Shown here: piece after piece, positions 1-13,260 of the stretch
Layout: each line of letters starts with the position of its first letter
Position numbering within the stretch: position 1 is the stretch's first letter
Assembly: GCA_036874045.1 (NCBI GenBank)
Contig: CM072335.1
Coordinates: 10,188,001-10,252,000, forward strand
Direction of reading: 5' to 3'
Source: Cymodocea nodosa
Lineage: Eukaryota; Streptophyta; Magnoliopsida; Alismatales; Cymodoceaceae
Length of the DNA stretch: 64,000 nt
Made by a program: the position numbers and the translations under genes
Notes under the pieces: model-generated
What the model was told of the DNA's origin: nothing
Seen by the model: the letters and a program-made list of their open reading frames with translations, nothing else
The model's database searches: none

Positions 1-3000
1 ATCAGAACTCCAAAGTTAAATGTGTTAGGGATGGGTGACCTCTTGGGAAGTCCTTGTGTTGCACTCTTTTTTGCATCATGATAGGATGGTCTTTTTGTAA
101 ATCAAACACACACTAAGAGACGACCCTATTATTGATAATAGTTTCCAAAATTAATGTCAAATATTGAATGACATCATGATCAAAATATGCCAATATAACG
201 TTGGTTGATATCGAAAGAGTCGTATTCTCTTACTAAAATTTTGTAACTTCTTAACTTACAACAATTAGGGTACCAGGAAATGAGAAACGTTTAATATCTG
301 TTGTGTCGTGATGTTTTTTTAAAACGGTTGTATTCTTTGAAAATGAGTAGAAATAATTGGATCTTCATTGACAAACCTTAAATAATCTAATTCAACAACT
401 TTCTAGTGTCAATTATCATACTTTTCGATCTTTTTGTAATGATGAATTTAATATTGTGTGTGCGACCATACCGATACAAAAACGCTGTATCTCATTAGAA
501 CTCCAAGGTTAAATGTGTTTGGGCGAGAGTAGTACTAAGATGGCTGACCTCTTGGGAAGTCCTTGTGTTGCACTCTTTTTTGCATCATGGTAGGATGGTC
601 TTTTTGTAAATCAAACACACACTAAGAGACGACCCTATTGTTGATAATGGTTTCCAAAATTAATGTCGAATATTAAATGTCGTCATGATCAAAATGTGCC
701 ATTATAACGTTGGTTGATATCGAAAGGGTCGTATTCTCTTACTAAAATTTTGTAACTTCTTAAATTCCAATAATTGGGGTACTAGGAAATGAGAAACGTT
801 TAATATCCGTTGTGTCGTGATGTTTTTTTAAAAGAGTTGTATTCTTTGAAAATGAGTTGAAATAGTTGGATCTTCATTGACAAACCTGAAATAATCTAAT
901 TGAACAAGTTTCTAGTGTCATTTATCATAGTTTTCGATCTTTCTGTAATGATGAATTTCATATTGTGTGTGCGACAATACCAACACAAAAGCACTTGATC
1001 TCATCCAAACTCCAAAGTTAAATGTGTTTGGGAGAGAGTAGTATTAAGATGGGTGACCTCTTAGGAAGTCCTTGTGTTGCACTCTTTTTTACATCATGGT
1101 AGGATGGTCTTTTTGTTAATCAAACACACACTAAGAGACGACCCTATCATAGATAATGGTTTCCAAAATTAATGTCAAATATTGAATGACATCATGATCA
1201 AAATATGCCATTATAACGTTGGTTGATATCGAAAGAGTCGTATTCTCTTACTAAAATTTTGTAACTTCTTAACTTACAACAATTAGGGTACTAGGAAATG
1301 AGAAACGTTTAATATCTGTTGTGTCGTGATGTTTTTTTAAAAGGGTTGTATTCTTTGAAAATTAGTTGAAATAATTGGATCTTCATTGACAAACCTTAAA
1401 TAATCTAATTCAACAACTTTCTAGTGTCAATTATCATAGTTTTCGATCTTTCTGTAATGATGAATTTCATGTAGTGTGTGCGACCATACCAACACAAAAG
1501 CACTGGATCTCATCAGAACTCCAAAGTTAAATGTGTTTGGGCGAGAGTAGTACTAACATGGGTGACCTCTTGGGAAGTCCTTGTGTTGCACTCTTTTTTG
1601 GATCATGATAGGATGGTCTTTTTGTAAATCAAACACACACTAAGAGACGACCCTATTATTGATAATGGTTTCCAAAATTAATGTCAAATATTGAATGACA
1701 TCATGATCAAAATATGCCATTATAACGTTGGTTGATATCGAAAGAGTCGTATTCTCTTACTAAAATTTTGTAACTTCTTAACTTACAACAATTAGGGTAC
1801 CAGGAAATGAGAAACGTTTAATATCTGTTGTGTCGTGATGTTTTTTTAAAACGGTTGTATTCTTTGAAAATGAGTAGAAATAATTGGATCTTCATTGACA
1901 AACCTTAAATAATCTAATTCAACCACTTTCTAGTGTCAATTATCATAGTTTTCGATCTTTCTGTAATGATGAATTTCATGTTGTGTGTGCGACCATACCA
2001 ACACAAAAGCACTGGATCTCATCAGAACTCCAAAGTTAAATGTGTTTGGGCGAGAGTAGTACTAAGATGGGTGACCTCTCGGGAAGTCCTTGTGTTGCAC
2101 TCTTTTTTGGATCATGATAGGATGGTCTTTTTGTAAATCAAACACACACTAAGAGACGACCCTATTATTGATAATGGTTTCCAAAATTAATGTCAAATAT
2201 TGAATGACATCATGATCAAAATATGCCATTATAACGTTGATTGATATCGAAAGAGTCGTATTCTCTTACTAAAATTTTGTAACTTCTTAACTTACAACAA
2301 TTAGGGTACCAGGAAATGAGAAACGTTTAATATTTGTTGTGTCGTGATGTTTTTTTAAAACGGTTGTATTCTTTGAAAATGAGTAGAAATAATTGGATCT
2401 TCATTGACAAACCTTAAATAATCTAATTCAACCACTTTCTAGTGTCAATTATCATAGTTTTCGATCTTTATGTAATGATGAATTTCATGTTGTGTGTGCG
2501 ACCATACCAACACAAAAGCACTCGATCTCATCAGAACTCCAAAGTTAAATGTGTTTGGGCGAGAGTAGTACTAAGATGGGTGATCTCTTGGGAAGTCCTT
2601 GAGTTGCACTCTTTTTTGCATCATGATAGGATGGTCTTTTTGTAAATCAAACACACTCTAAGAGACGACCCTATTATTGATAATGGTTTCCAAAATTAAT
2701 GTCAAATATTGAATGACATCATGATCAAAATGTGCCATTATAACGTTGGTTGATATCGAAAGAGTCGTATTCTCTTACTAAAATTTTTTAACTTCTTAAC
2801 TTCCAACAATTAGGGTACCAGGAAATGAGAAACGTTTAATGTATGTTGTGTCATGATGTTTTTTAAAAGGGTTGTATTCTTTGAAAATGAGTTGAAATAA
2901 TTGGATCTTCATTGACAAACCTTGAATAATCTAATTCAACAACTTTCTAGTGTCAATTATCATAGTTTTCGATCTTTCTGTAATGATGAATTTCATGTTG

Positions 3001-6000
3001 TGTGTGCGTCCATACCAACACAAAAGCATTGGATCTCATCAGAACTCCAAAGTTAAATGTGTTTGGGCGAGAGTAGTACTAAGATGGGTGACCTCTTGTG
3101 AAGTCCTTGTGTTGCACTCTTTTTTGGATCATGATAGGATGGTCTTTTTGTAAATCAAATAAACACTAAGAGACGACCCTATTATTGATAATGGTTTCCA
3201 AAATTAATGTCAAATATTGGATGACATCATGATCAAAATATGTCATTATAACGTTGGTTGATATCGAAAGAGTCTTATTCTCTTACTAAAATTTTGTAAC
3301 TTCTTAACTTACAACAATTAGGGTACCAGGAAATGAGAAACGTTTAATATCTGTTGTGTCGTGATGTTTTTTTAAAACGGTTGTATTCTTTGAAAATGAG
3401 TAGAAATAATTGGATCTTCATTGACAAACCTTAAATAATCTAATTCAACCACTTTCTAGTGTCAATTATCATAGTTTTCGATCTTTCTGTAATGATGAAT
3501 TTCATGTTGTGTGTGCGACCATACCAACACAAAAGCACTGGATCTCATCAGAACTCCAAAGTTAAATGTGTTTGGGCGAGAGTAGTACTAAGATGTGTGA
3601 CCTCTTGGGAAGTCCTTGTGTTGCACTCTTTTTTGCATCATGATAGGATGGTCTTTTTGTAAATCAAACACACTCTAAGAGACGACCCTATTATTGATAA
3701 TGGTTTCCAAAATTAATGTCAAATATTGAATGACATCATGATCAAAATGTGCCATTATAACGTTGGTTGATATCGAAAGAGTCGTATTCTCTTACTAAAA
3801 TTTTTTAACTTCTTAACTTCCAACAATTAGGGTACCAGGAAATGAGAAACGTTTAATGTATGTTGTGTCATGATGTTTTTTAAAAGGGTTGTATTCTTTG
3901 AAAATGAGTTGAAATAATTGGATCTTCATTGACAAACCTTGAATAATCTAATTCAACAACTTTCTAGTGTCAATTATCATAGTTTTCGATCTTTCTGTAA
4001 TGATGAATTTCATGTAGTGTGTGCGACCATACCAACACAAAAGCACTGGATCTCATCAAACTCCAAAGTTAAATGTGTTTGGGCGAGAGTAGTACTAAGA
4101 TTGGTGACCTCTTGGGAAGTCCTTGTGTTGCACTCTTTTTTGGATCATGATAGGATGGTCTTTTTGTAAATCAAACACACACTAAGAGACGACCCTATTA
4201 TTGATAATGGTTTCCAAAATTAATGTCAAATATTGAATGACATCATGATCAAAATATGCCATTATAACGTTGGTTGATATCGAAAGAGTCGTATTCTCTT
4301 ACTAAAATTTTGTAACTTCTTAACTTACAACAATTAGGGTACCAGGAAATGAGAAACGTTTAATATCTGTTGTGTCGTGATGTTTTTTTAAAACGGTTGT
4401 ATTCTTTGAAAATTTGTAGAAATAATTGGATCTTCATTGACAAACCTTAAATAATCTAATTCAACCACTTTCTAGTGTCAATTATCATAGTTTTCGATCT
4501 TTCTGTAATGATGAATTTCATGTTGTGTGTGCGACCATACCAACACAAAAGCACTGGATCTCATCAGAACTCCAAAGTTAAATGTGTTTGGGCGAGAGTA
4601 GTACTAAGATGGGTGACCTCTTGGGAAGTCCTTGTGTTGCACTCTTTTTTACCTCATGGTAGGATGGTCTTTTTGTAAATCAAACACACTAAGAGACGAC
4701 CCTATTATAGATAATGGTTTCCAAAATTAATGTCAAATATTGAATGACATCATGATCAAAATGTGCCATTATAACGTTGGTTGATATCGAACGAGTCGTA
4801 TTCTCTTACTAAAATTTTGTAACTTCTTAACTTACAACAATTAGGGTACCAGGAAATGAGAAACGTTTAATATCTATTGTGTCGTGATGTTTTTTTAAAA
4901 GGGTTGTATTCTTTGAAAATTAGTTGAAATAATTGGATCTTCATTGACAAACCTTAAATAATCTAATTCAACAACTTTCTAGTGTCAATTATCATAGTTT
5001 TCGATCTTTCTGTAATGATGAATTTCATGTAGTGTGTGCGACCATACCAACACTAAAGCACTGGATCTCATCAGAACTCCAAAGTTAAATGTGTTTGGGC
5101 GAGAGTAGTACTAAGATGGGTGACCTCTTGGAAAGTACTTTTGTTGCACTCTTTTTTGCATCATGATAGGATGGTCTTTTTGTAAGTCAAACACACACTA
5201 AGAGACGACCCTATTATTGACAATGGTTTCCAAAATTATTGTCAAATATTGAATGACATCATGATCAAAATATGCCATTATAACGTTGGTTGATATCGAA
5301 AGAGTCGTATTCTCTTACTAAAATTTTGTAACTTCTTAACTTACAACAATTAGGGTACCAGGAAATGAGAAACGTTTAATATCTGTTGTGTCGTGATGTT
5401 TTTTTAAAACGGTTGTATTCTTTGAAAATGAGTAGAAATAATTGGATCTTCATTGACAAACCTTAAATAATCTAATTCAACAACTTTCTAGTGTCAATTA
5501 CCATACTTTTCGATCTTTTTGTAATGATGAATTTAATATTGTGTGTTCGACCATACCGATACAAAAACGCTGGATCTCATTAGAACTCCAAAGTTAAATG
5601 TGTTTGGGCGAGAGTAGTACTAAGATGGCTGACCTCTTGGGAAGTCCTTGTGTTGCACTCTTTTTTGCATCATGGTAGGATGGTCTTTTTGTAAATCAAA
5701 CACACACTAAGAGACGACCCTATTGTTGATAATTGTTTCCAAAATTAATGTCAAATATTAAATGACATCATGATCAAAATGTGTCATTATAACGTTGGTT
5801 GATATCGAAAGGGTCGTATTCTCTTACTAAAATTTTGTAACTTCTTAAATTCCAACAATTAGGGTACTAGGAAATGAGAAACGTTTAATATCCGTTGTGT
5901 CGTGATGTTTTTTTGAAAGAGTTGTATTCTTTGAAAATGAGTTGAAATAATTGGATCTTCATTGACAAACCTGAAATAATCTAATTGAACAAGTTTCTAG

Positions 6001-6560
6001 TGTCATTTATCATAGTTTTCGATCTTTCTGTAATGATGAATTTCATATTGTGTGTGCGACAATACCAACACAAAAGCACTAGATCTCATCCAACCTCCAA
6101 AGTTAAATGTGTTTGGGAGAGAGTAGTATTAAGATGGGTGACCTCTTAGGAAGTCCTTGTGTTGCACTCTTTTTTACATCATGGTAGGATGGTCTTTTTG
6201 TAAATCAAACACACACTAAGAGACGACCCTATCATAGATAATGGTTTCCAAAATTAATGTCAAATATTGAATGACATCATAATCAAACTATGCCATTATG
6301 ACGTTGGTTGATATCGAAAGAGTCGTATTCTCTTACTAAAATTTTGTAACTTCTTAACTTACAACAATTAGGGTACCAGGAAATGAGAAACGTTTAATAT
6401 CTGTTGTGTCGTGATGTTTTTTTAAAACGGTTGTATTCTTTGAAAATGAGTAGAAATAATTGGATCTTCATTGACAAACCTTAAATAATCTAATCCAACC
6501 ACTTTCTAGTGTCAATTATCATAGTTTTCGATCTTTCTGTAATGATGAATTTCATGTTGT

Positions 6561-6678
6561 GTGTGCGACCATACCAACACAAAAGTACTGGATCTCATCA
6601 GAACTCCAAAGTTAAATGTGTTTGGGCGAGAGTAGTACTAAGATGGGTGACCTCTTGGGAAGTCCTTGTGTTGCACTC
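6561..6678 (+). pseudogene. 5S rRNA-like segment, representative copy
   Basis: Aligned by eye with the canonical plant 5S rRNA gene as I remember it, the consensus copy differs at roughly 17 of about 119 positions, without internal gaps. Clearly kept are gcgaccatacca (one change), catcagaactcc, gggcgagagtagtact, gatgggtgacctc and gggaagtcc. Most differences are C-to-T or G-to-A: ccgg is now ctgg, aagcgtgctt is aaatgtgttt, the gga before tggg is aga, cctggg is cttggg, cctcgtg is ccttgtg. The first bases (gtgtg for ggatg) and the last (cactc for catcc) also differ, which would weaken the terminal stem of a 5S RNA. Known family role: the RNA of the large ribosomal subunit made by Pol III. I infer that this copy no longer supplies ribosomal 5S RNA. 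This stands for about 113 similar copies. Confidence 0.92.
6610..6650 (+). promoter_or_regulatory. Relic 5S internal control region (box A, IE, box C)
   Basis: In plant 5S genes, Pol III and TFIIIA use an internal promoter: box A at about 50-64, an intermediate element at 67-72 and box C at 80-90. Here box A corresponds to 6610-6626, with three transitions from canonical (aagcgtgctt to aaatgtgttt). The intermediate element falls at 6627-6632 and looks unchanged. Box C falls at 6640-6650 with one change (ggatggg to agatggg). Upstream I see no TATA-like element near -28 and no C at -1, both reported as important for plant 5S transcription. Function is therefore doubtful but not excluded. The same picture holds in most units. 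Confidence 0.6.
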
Positions 6679-6708
6679 TTTTTTGGATCATGATAGGATG
6701 GTCTTTTT
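6679..6708 (+). terminator. Pol III-type T-runs after the 5S-like segment
   Basis: Six T at 6679-6684 follow the 5S-like segment directly, as in real 5S genes, and a second run of five T lies at 6704-6708. Pol III stops at runs of four or more T. The double run recurs in nearly every unit. Its first member shortens from six or seven T in the left half, through five in the middle, to four (ccattttgc) in several units at about 47.7-50.3 kb. Confidence 0.7.
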
Positions 6709-9700
6709 GTAAATCAAACACACACTAAGAGAAGATCCTATTATTGATAATGGTTTCCAAAATTAATGTCAAATATTGAATGACATCATGATCAAAATAT
6801 GCCATTATAACGTTGGTTGATATCGAAAGAGTCGTATTCTCTTACTAAAATTTTGTAACTTCTTAACTTACAACAATTAGGGTACCAGGAAATGAGAAAC
6901 GTTTAATATCTGTTGTGTCGTGATGTTTTTTTAAAACGGTTGTATTCTTTGAAAATGAGTAGAAATAATTGGATCTTCATTGACAAACCTTAAATAATCT
7001 AATTCAACCACTTTCTAGTGTCAATTATCATAGTTTTCGATCTTTCTGTAATGATGAATTACATGTTGTGTGTGCGACCATACCAACACAAAAGCACTGG
7101 ATCTCATCAGAACTCCAAAGTTAAATGTGTTTGGGCGAGAGTAGTACTAAGATGGGTGACCTCTTGGGAAGTCCTTGTGTTGCACTCTTTTTTGCATCAT
7201 GATAGGATGGTCTTTTTGTAAATCAAACACACTCTAAGAGACGACCCTATTATTGATAATGGTTTCCAAAATTAATGTCAAATATTGAATGACATCATGA
7301 TCAAAATGTGCCTTTATAACGTTGGTTGATATCGAAAGAGTCGTATTCTCTTACTAAAATTTTTTAACTTCTTAACTTCCAACAATTAGGGTACCAGGAA
7401 ATGAGAAACGTTTAATGTATGTTGTGTCGTGATGTTTTTTAAAAGGGTTGTATTCTTTGAAAATGAGTTGAAATAATTGGATCTTCATTGACAAACCTTA
7501 AATAATCTAATTCAACAACTTTCTAGTGTCAATTATCATACTTTTCGATCTTTTTGTAATGATGAATTCAATAATATGTGTGTGACCATATCGACACAAA
7601 AGTACTGGATTTCATTAGAACTCCAAAGTTATATGTTTTTGGGCGAGAGTAGTACTAAGATGGGTGACCTCTGGGAAGTCCTTGTGTTGCACTCTTTTTT
7701 GCATCATGTTAGGATGGTCTTTTTGTAAATCAAACACACACTAAGAGACGACCCTATTGTTGATAATGGTTTCCAAAATTAATGTCAAATATTAAATGTC
7801 GTCATGATCAAAATGTGCCATTATAACGTTGGTTGATATCGAAAGGGTCGTATTCTCTTACTAAAATTTTGTAACTTCTTAAATTCCAATAATTAGGGTA
7901 CTAGGAAATGAGAAACGTTTAATATCCGTTGTGTCGTGATGTTTTTTTAAAAGAGTTGTATTCTTTGAAAATGAGTTGAAATAATTGGATCTTCATTGAC
8001 AAACCTGAAATAATCTAATTGAACAAGTTTCTAGTGTCATTTATCATAGTTTTCGATCTTTCTGTAATGATGAATTTCATATTGTGTGTGCGACAATACC
8101 AACACAAAAGCACTAGATCTCATCCAACCTCCAAAGTTAAATGTGTTTGGGAGAGAGTAGTATTAAGATGGGTGACCTCTTAGGAAGTCCTTGTGTTGCA
8201 CTCTTTTTTACATCATGGTAGGATGGTCTTTTTGTAAATCAAACACACACTAAGAGACGACCCTATCATAGATAATGGTTTCCAAAATTAATGTCAAATA
8301 TTGAATGACATCATAATCAAACTATGCCATTATAACGTTGGTTGATATCGAAAGAGTCGTATTCTCTTACTAAAATTTTGTAACTTCTTAACTTACAACA
8401 ATTAGGGTACTAGGAAATGAGAAACGTTTAATATCTGTTGTGTCGTGATGTTTTTTTAAAAGGGTTGTATTCTTTGAAAATTAGTTGAAATAATTGGATC
8501 TTCATTGACAAACCTTAAATAATCTAATTCAACAACTTTCTAGTGTCAATTATCATAGTTTTCGATCTTTCTTTAATGATGAATTCCATGTAGTGTGTGC
8601 GACCATACCAACACAAAAGCACTGGATCTCATCAGAACTACAAAGTTAAATGTGTTTGGGCGAGAGTAGTACTAAGATGGGTGACCTCTTGGGAAGTCCT
8701 TGTGTTGCACTCTTTTTTGGATCATGATAGGATGGTCTTTTTGTAAATCAAACACACACTAAGAGACGATCCTATTATTGATAATGGTTTCCAAAATTAA
8801 TGTCAAATATTGAATGACATCATGATCAAAATATGCCATTATAACGTTGGTTGATATCGAAAGAGTCGTATTCTCTTACTAAAATTTTGTAACTTCTTAA
8901 CTTACAACAATTAGGGTACCAGGAAATGAGAAACGTTTAATATCTGTTGTGTCGTGATGTTTTTTTAAAACGGTTGTATTCTTTGAAAATGAGTAGAAAT
9001 AATTGGATCTTCATTGACAAACCTTAAATAATCTAATCCAACCACTTTCTAGTGTCAATTATCATAGTTTTCGATCTTTCTGTAATGATGAATTTCATGT
9101 TGTGTGTGCGACCATACCAACACAAAAGCACTGGATCTCATCAGAACTCCAAAGTTAAATGTGTTTCGGCGAGAGTAGTACTAAGATGGGTGACCTCTTC
9201 GGAAGACCTTGTGTTGCACTCTTTTTTGGATCATGATAGGATGGTCTTTTTGTAAATCATACACACACTAAGAGACGACCCTATTATTGATAATGGTTTC
9301 CAAAATTAATGTCAAATATTGAATGACATCATGATCAAAATATGCCATTATAACGTTGGTTGATATCGAAAGAGTCGTATTCTCTTACTAAAATTTTGTA
9401 ACTTCTTAACCTACAACAATTAGGGTACCAGGAAATGAGAAACGTTTAATATCTGTTGTGTCGTGATGTTTTTTTAAAACGGTTGTATTCTTTGAAAATG
9501 AGTAGAAATAATTGGATCTTCATTGACAAACCTTAAATAATCTAATTCAACCACTTTCTAGTGTCAATTATCATAGTTTTCGATCTTTCTGTAATGATGA
9601 ATTTCTTATTGTGTGTGCGACCATACCAACACAAAAGCATTGGATCTCATCAGAACTCCAAAGTTAAATGTGTTTGGGCGAGAGTAGTACTAAGATGGGT

Positions 9701-12700
9701 GACCTCTTGGGAAGTCCTTGTGTTGCACTCTTTTTTGCATCGTGATAGGATGGTCTTTTTGTAAATCAAACACACTCTAAGAGACGACCCTATTATTGAT
9801 AATGGTTTCCAAAATTAATGTCAAATATTGAATGACATCATGATCAAAATGTGCCTTTATAACGTTGGTTGATATCGAAAGAGTCGTATTCTATTACTAA
9901 AATTTTTTAACTTCTTAACTTCCAACAATTAGGGTACCAGGAAATGAGAAACGTTTAATGTATGTTGTGTCCTGATGTTTTTTAAAAGGGTTGTATTCTT
10001 TGAAAATGAGTTGAAATAATTGGATCTTCATTGACAAACCTTAAATAATCTAATTCAACAACTTTCTAGTGTCAATTATCATAGTTTTCGATCTTTCTGT
10101 AATGATGAATTTCATGTAGTGTGTGCGACCATACCAACACAAAAGCACTGGATCTCATCAAAACTCCAAAGTTAAATGTGTTTGGGCGAGAGTAGTACTA
10201 AGATGGGTGACCTCTTGGGAAGTCCTTGTGTTGCACTCTTTTTTGCATCATGGTAGGATGGTTTTTTTGTAAATCAAACACACACTAAGAGACGACCCTA
10301 TTATTGATAATGGTGTCCAAAATTAATGTCAAATATTGAATGACATCATGATCAAAATGTGCCATTATAACGTTGGTTGATATCGAACGAGTCGTATTGT
10401 CTTACTAAAATTTTGTAACTTCTTAACTTACAACAATAAGGGTACCAGGAAATGAGAAACGTTTAATATCTGTTGTGTCGTGATGTTTTTTTAAAAGGGT
10501 TGTATTCTTTGAAAATGAGTTGAAATAATTGGATCTTCATTGACAAACCTTAAATAATCTAATTCAACAACTTTCTAGTGTCAATTATCATAGTTTTCGA
10601 TCTTTCTGTAATGATGAATTTCATGTTGTGTGTGCGACCATACCAACACAAAAGCACTGGATCTCATCAGAAGTCCAAAGTTAAAGGTGTTTGGGCGAGA
10701 GTAGTACTAAGATGGGTGACCTCTTAGGAAGTCCTTATGTTGCACTCTTTTTTGCATCATGATAGGATGGTCTTTTTGTAAATGAAAAACACACTAAGAG
10801 ACGACCCTATTATTGATAATGGTTTCGAAAATTAATGTCAAATATTGAATGACATCATGATCAAAATGTGCCATTATAAAGTTGGTTGATATCAAACGAG
10901 TCGTATTCTCTTACAAAAATTTTTTAACTTCTTAACTTCCAACAATTAGGGTACTAGGAGATGAGAAACGTTTAATATATGTTGTGTCGTGATGTTTTTT
11001 TAAAAGGGTTGTATTCTTTGAAAATGGGTTGAAATAATTGGATCTTCATTGACAAACCTTAAATAATCTAATTCAACAACTTTCTAGTGTCAATTATCAT
11101 AGTTTTTGATCTTTCTGTAATGATGAATTTCATGTTGTGTGTGCGACCATACCAACACAAAAGCACTGGATCTCATCAGAACTCCAAAGTTAAATGTGTT
11201 TGGGCGAGAGTAGTACTAAGATGGGTGACCTCTTAGGAAGTCCTTATGTTGCACCCTTTTTTGCATCATGATAGGATGGTCTTTTTGTAAATGAAAAACA
11301 CACTAAGAGACGACCCTATTATTGATAATGGTTTCCAAAATTAATGTCAAATATTGAATGACATCATGATCAAAATGTGCCATTATAATGTTGGTTGATA
11401 TCGAAAGAGTCGTATTCTCTTACTAAATTTTTTTAACTTCTTAACTTCCAACAATTAGGGTACCAGGAAATGAGAAACGTTTAATGTATGTTGTGTCGTG
11501 ATGTTTTTTAAAAGGGTTGTATTCTTTGAAAATGAGTTGAAATAATTGGATCTTCATTGACAAACCTTAAATAATCTAATTCAACAACTTTCTAGTGTCA
11601 ATTATCATACTTTTCGATCTTTCTGTAATGATGAATTCAGTATTATGTGTGTGACCATATTGACACAAAAGTATTGGATCTCATTAAAACTCCAAAGTTA
11701 AATGTTTTTGGGCGAGAGTAGTACTAAGATGGGTGACCTCTGGGAAGTCCTTGTGTTGCACTCTTTTTTGCATCATGGTAGGATGGCCTTTTTGTAAATC
11801 AAACACACACTAAGAGACGACCCTATTGTTGATAATGGTTTCCAAAATTAATGTCAAATATTAAATGTCGTCATGATCAAAATGTGCCATTATAACGTTG
11901 GTTGATATCGAAAGGGTCGTATTCTCTTACTAAAATTTTGTAACTTCTTAAATTCCAATAATTAGGGTACTAGGAAATGAGAAACGTTTAATATCCGTTG
12001 TGTCGTGATGTTTTTTTAAAAGAGTTGTATTCTTTGAAAATGAGTTGAAATAATTGGATCTTCATTGACAAACCTGAAATAATCTAATTCAACAAGTTTC
12101 TAGTGTCATTTATCATAGTTTTCGATCTTTCTGTAATGATGAATTTCATATTGTGTGTGCGACAATACCAACACAAAAGCACTAGATCTCATCCAAACTC
12201 CAAAGTTAAATGTGTTTGGGAGAGAGTAGTATTAAGATGGGTGACCTCTTAGGAAGTCCTTGTGTTGCACTCTTTTTTACATCATGGTAGGATGGTCTTT
12301 TTGTAAATCAAACACACACTAAGAGACGACCCTATCATAGATAATGGTTTCCAAAATTAATGTCAAATATTGAATGACATCATGATCAAACTATGCCATT
12401 ATAACGTTGGTTGATATCGAAAGAGTCGTATTCTCTTACTAAAATTTTGTAACTTCTTAACTTACAACAATTAGGGTACTAGGAAATGAGAAACGTTTAA
12501 TATCTGTTGTGTCGTGATGTTTTTTTAAAACGGTTGTATTCTTTGAGAATTATTTGAAATAATTGGATCTTCATTGACAAACCTTAAATAATCTAATTCA
12601 ACCACTTTCTAGTGTCAATTATCATAGTTTTCGATCTTTCTGTAATGATGAATTTCATATAGTGTGTGCGACCATACCAACACAAAAGCATTGGATCTCA

Positions 12701-13260
12701 TCCAAACTCCAAAGTTAAATGTGTTTGGGAGAGAGTAGTATTAAGATGGGTGACCTCTTAGGAAGTCCTTGTGTTGCACTCTTTTTTGCATCATGATAGG
12801 ATGGTCTTTTTGTAAATCAAACACACTCTAAGAGACGACCCTATTATTGATAATAATTTCCAAAATTAATGTCAAATATTGAATGACATCATGATCAAAA
12901 TGTGCCATTATAACGTTGGTTGATATCGAAAGAGTCGTATTCTCTTACTAAAATTTTTTAACTTCTTAACTTCCAACAATTAGGGTACCAGGAAATGGGA
13001 AACGTTTAATATCCGTTGTGTCGTGATGTTTTTTAAAAGGGTTGTATTCTTTGAAAATGAGTTGAAATAATTGGATCTTCATTGACAAACCTTAAATAAT
13101 CTAATTCAACAACTTTCTAGTGTCACTTATCATACTTTTCGATCTTTCTGTAATGATGAATTTAATATTATGTGTGTGACCATACCGACACAAAAGCACT
13201 GGATCTCGTTAGAACTCCAAAGTTAAATGTTTTTGGGCGAGAGTAGTACTAAGATGGGTG

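Larger units (their letters stand above)
6561..7069 (+). repeat. Reference satellite monomer (509 bp)
   Basis: Chosen as a typical unit, counted from the first base of the 5S-like segment. Order: 5S-like segment (about 6561-6678), a first T-run, a second T-run about 20 bp later, then a spacer with the landmarks gacgaccct-type sequence (here slightly altered), aatgtcaaatattg, ataacgttgg, gatatcgaaag, aaattttgtaac, gagaaacgttt, gtgtcgtgatg, tcttcattgac and tagtgtcaatt, then ttttcgatctttctg just before the next 5S-like start at about 7070. No long open reading frame spans the unit. I see no primer-binding site or purine tract that would make it a retroelement unit. Confidence 0.9.
1..13260 (+). 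repeat. Uniform type A satellite block
   Basis: About 26 consecutive units with constant 508-509 bp spacing and very few length changes. Type A spacer marks are ataacgttgg, gtcgtattctctt, aacttcttaac, tttttttaaaa and ttgacaaacctt. Within the block a two-unit module recurs. Its first unit has catacttttcgatc, its second has aacaagtttctagtgtcattt and caataccaacac. It appears near 0.42, 5.50, 7.54 and 11.60 kb, so its spacings are whole numbers of units (10, 4 and 8). This points to repeated unequal exchange and local amplification of multi-unit segments. The block ends at a unit whose 5S-like segment is cut. Confidence 0.85.
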
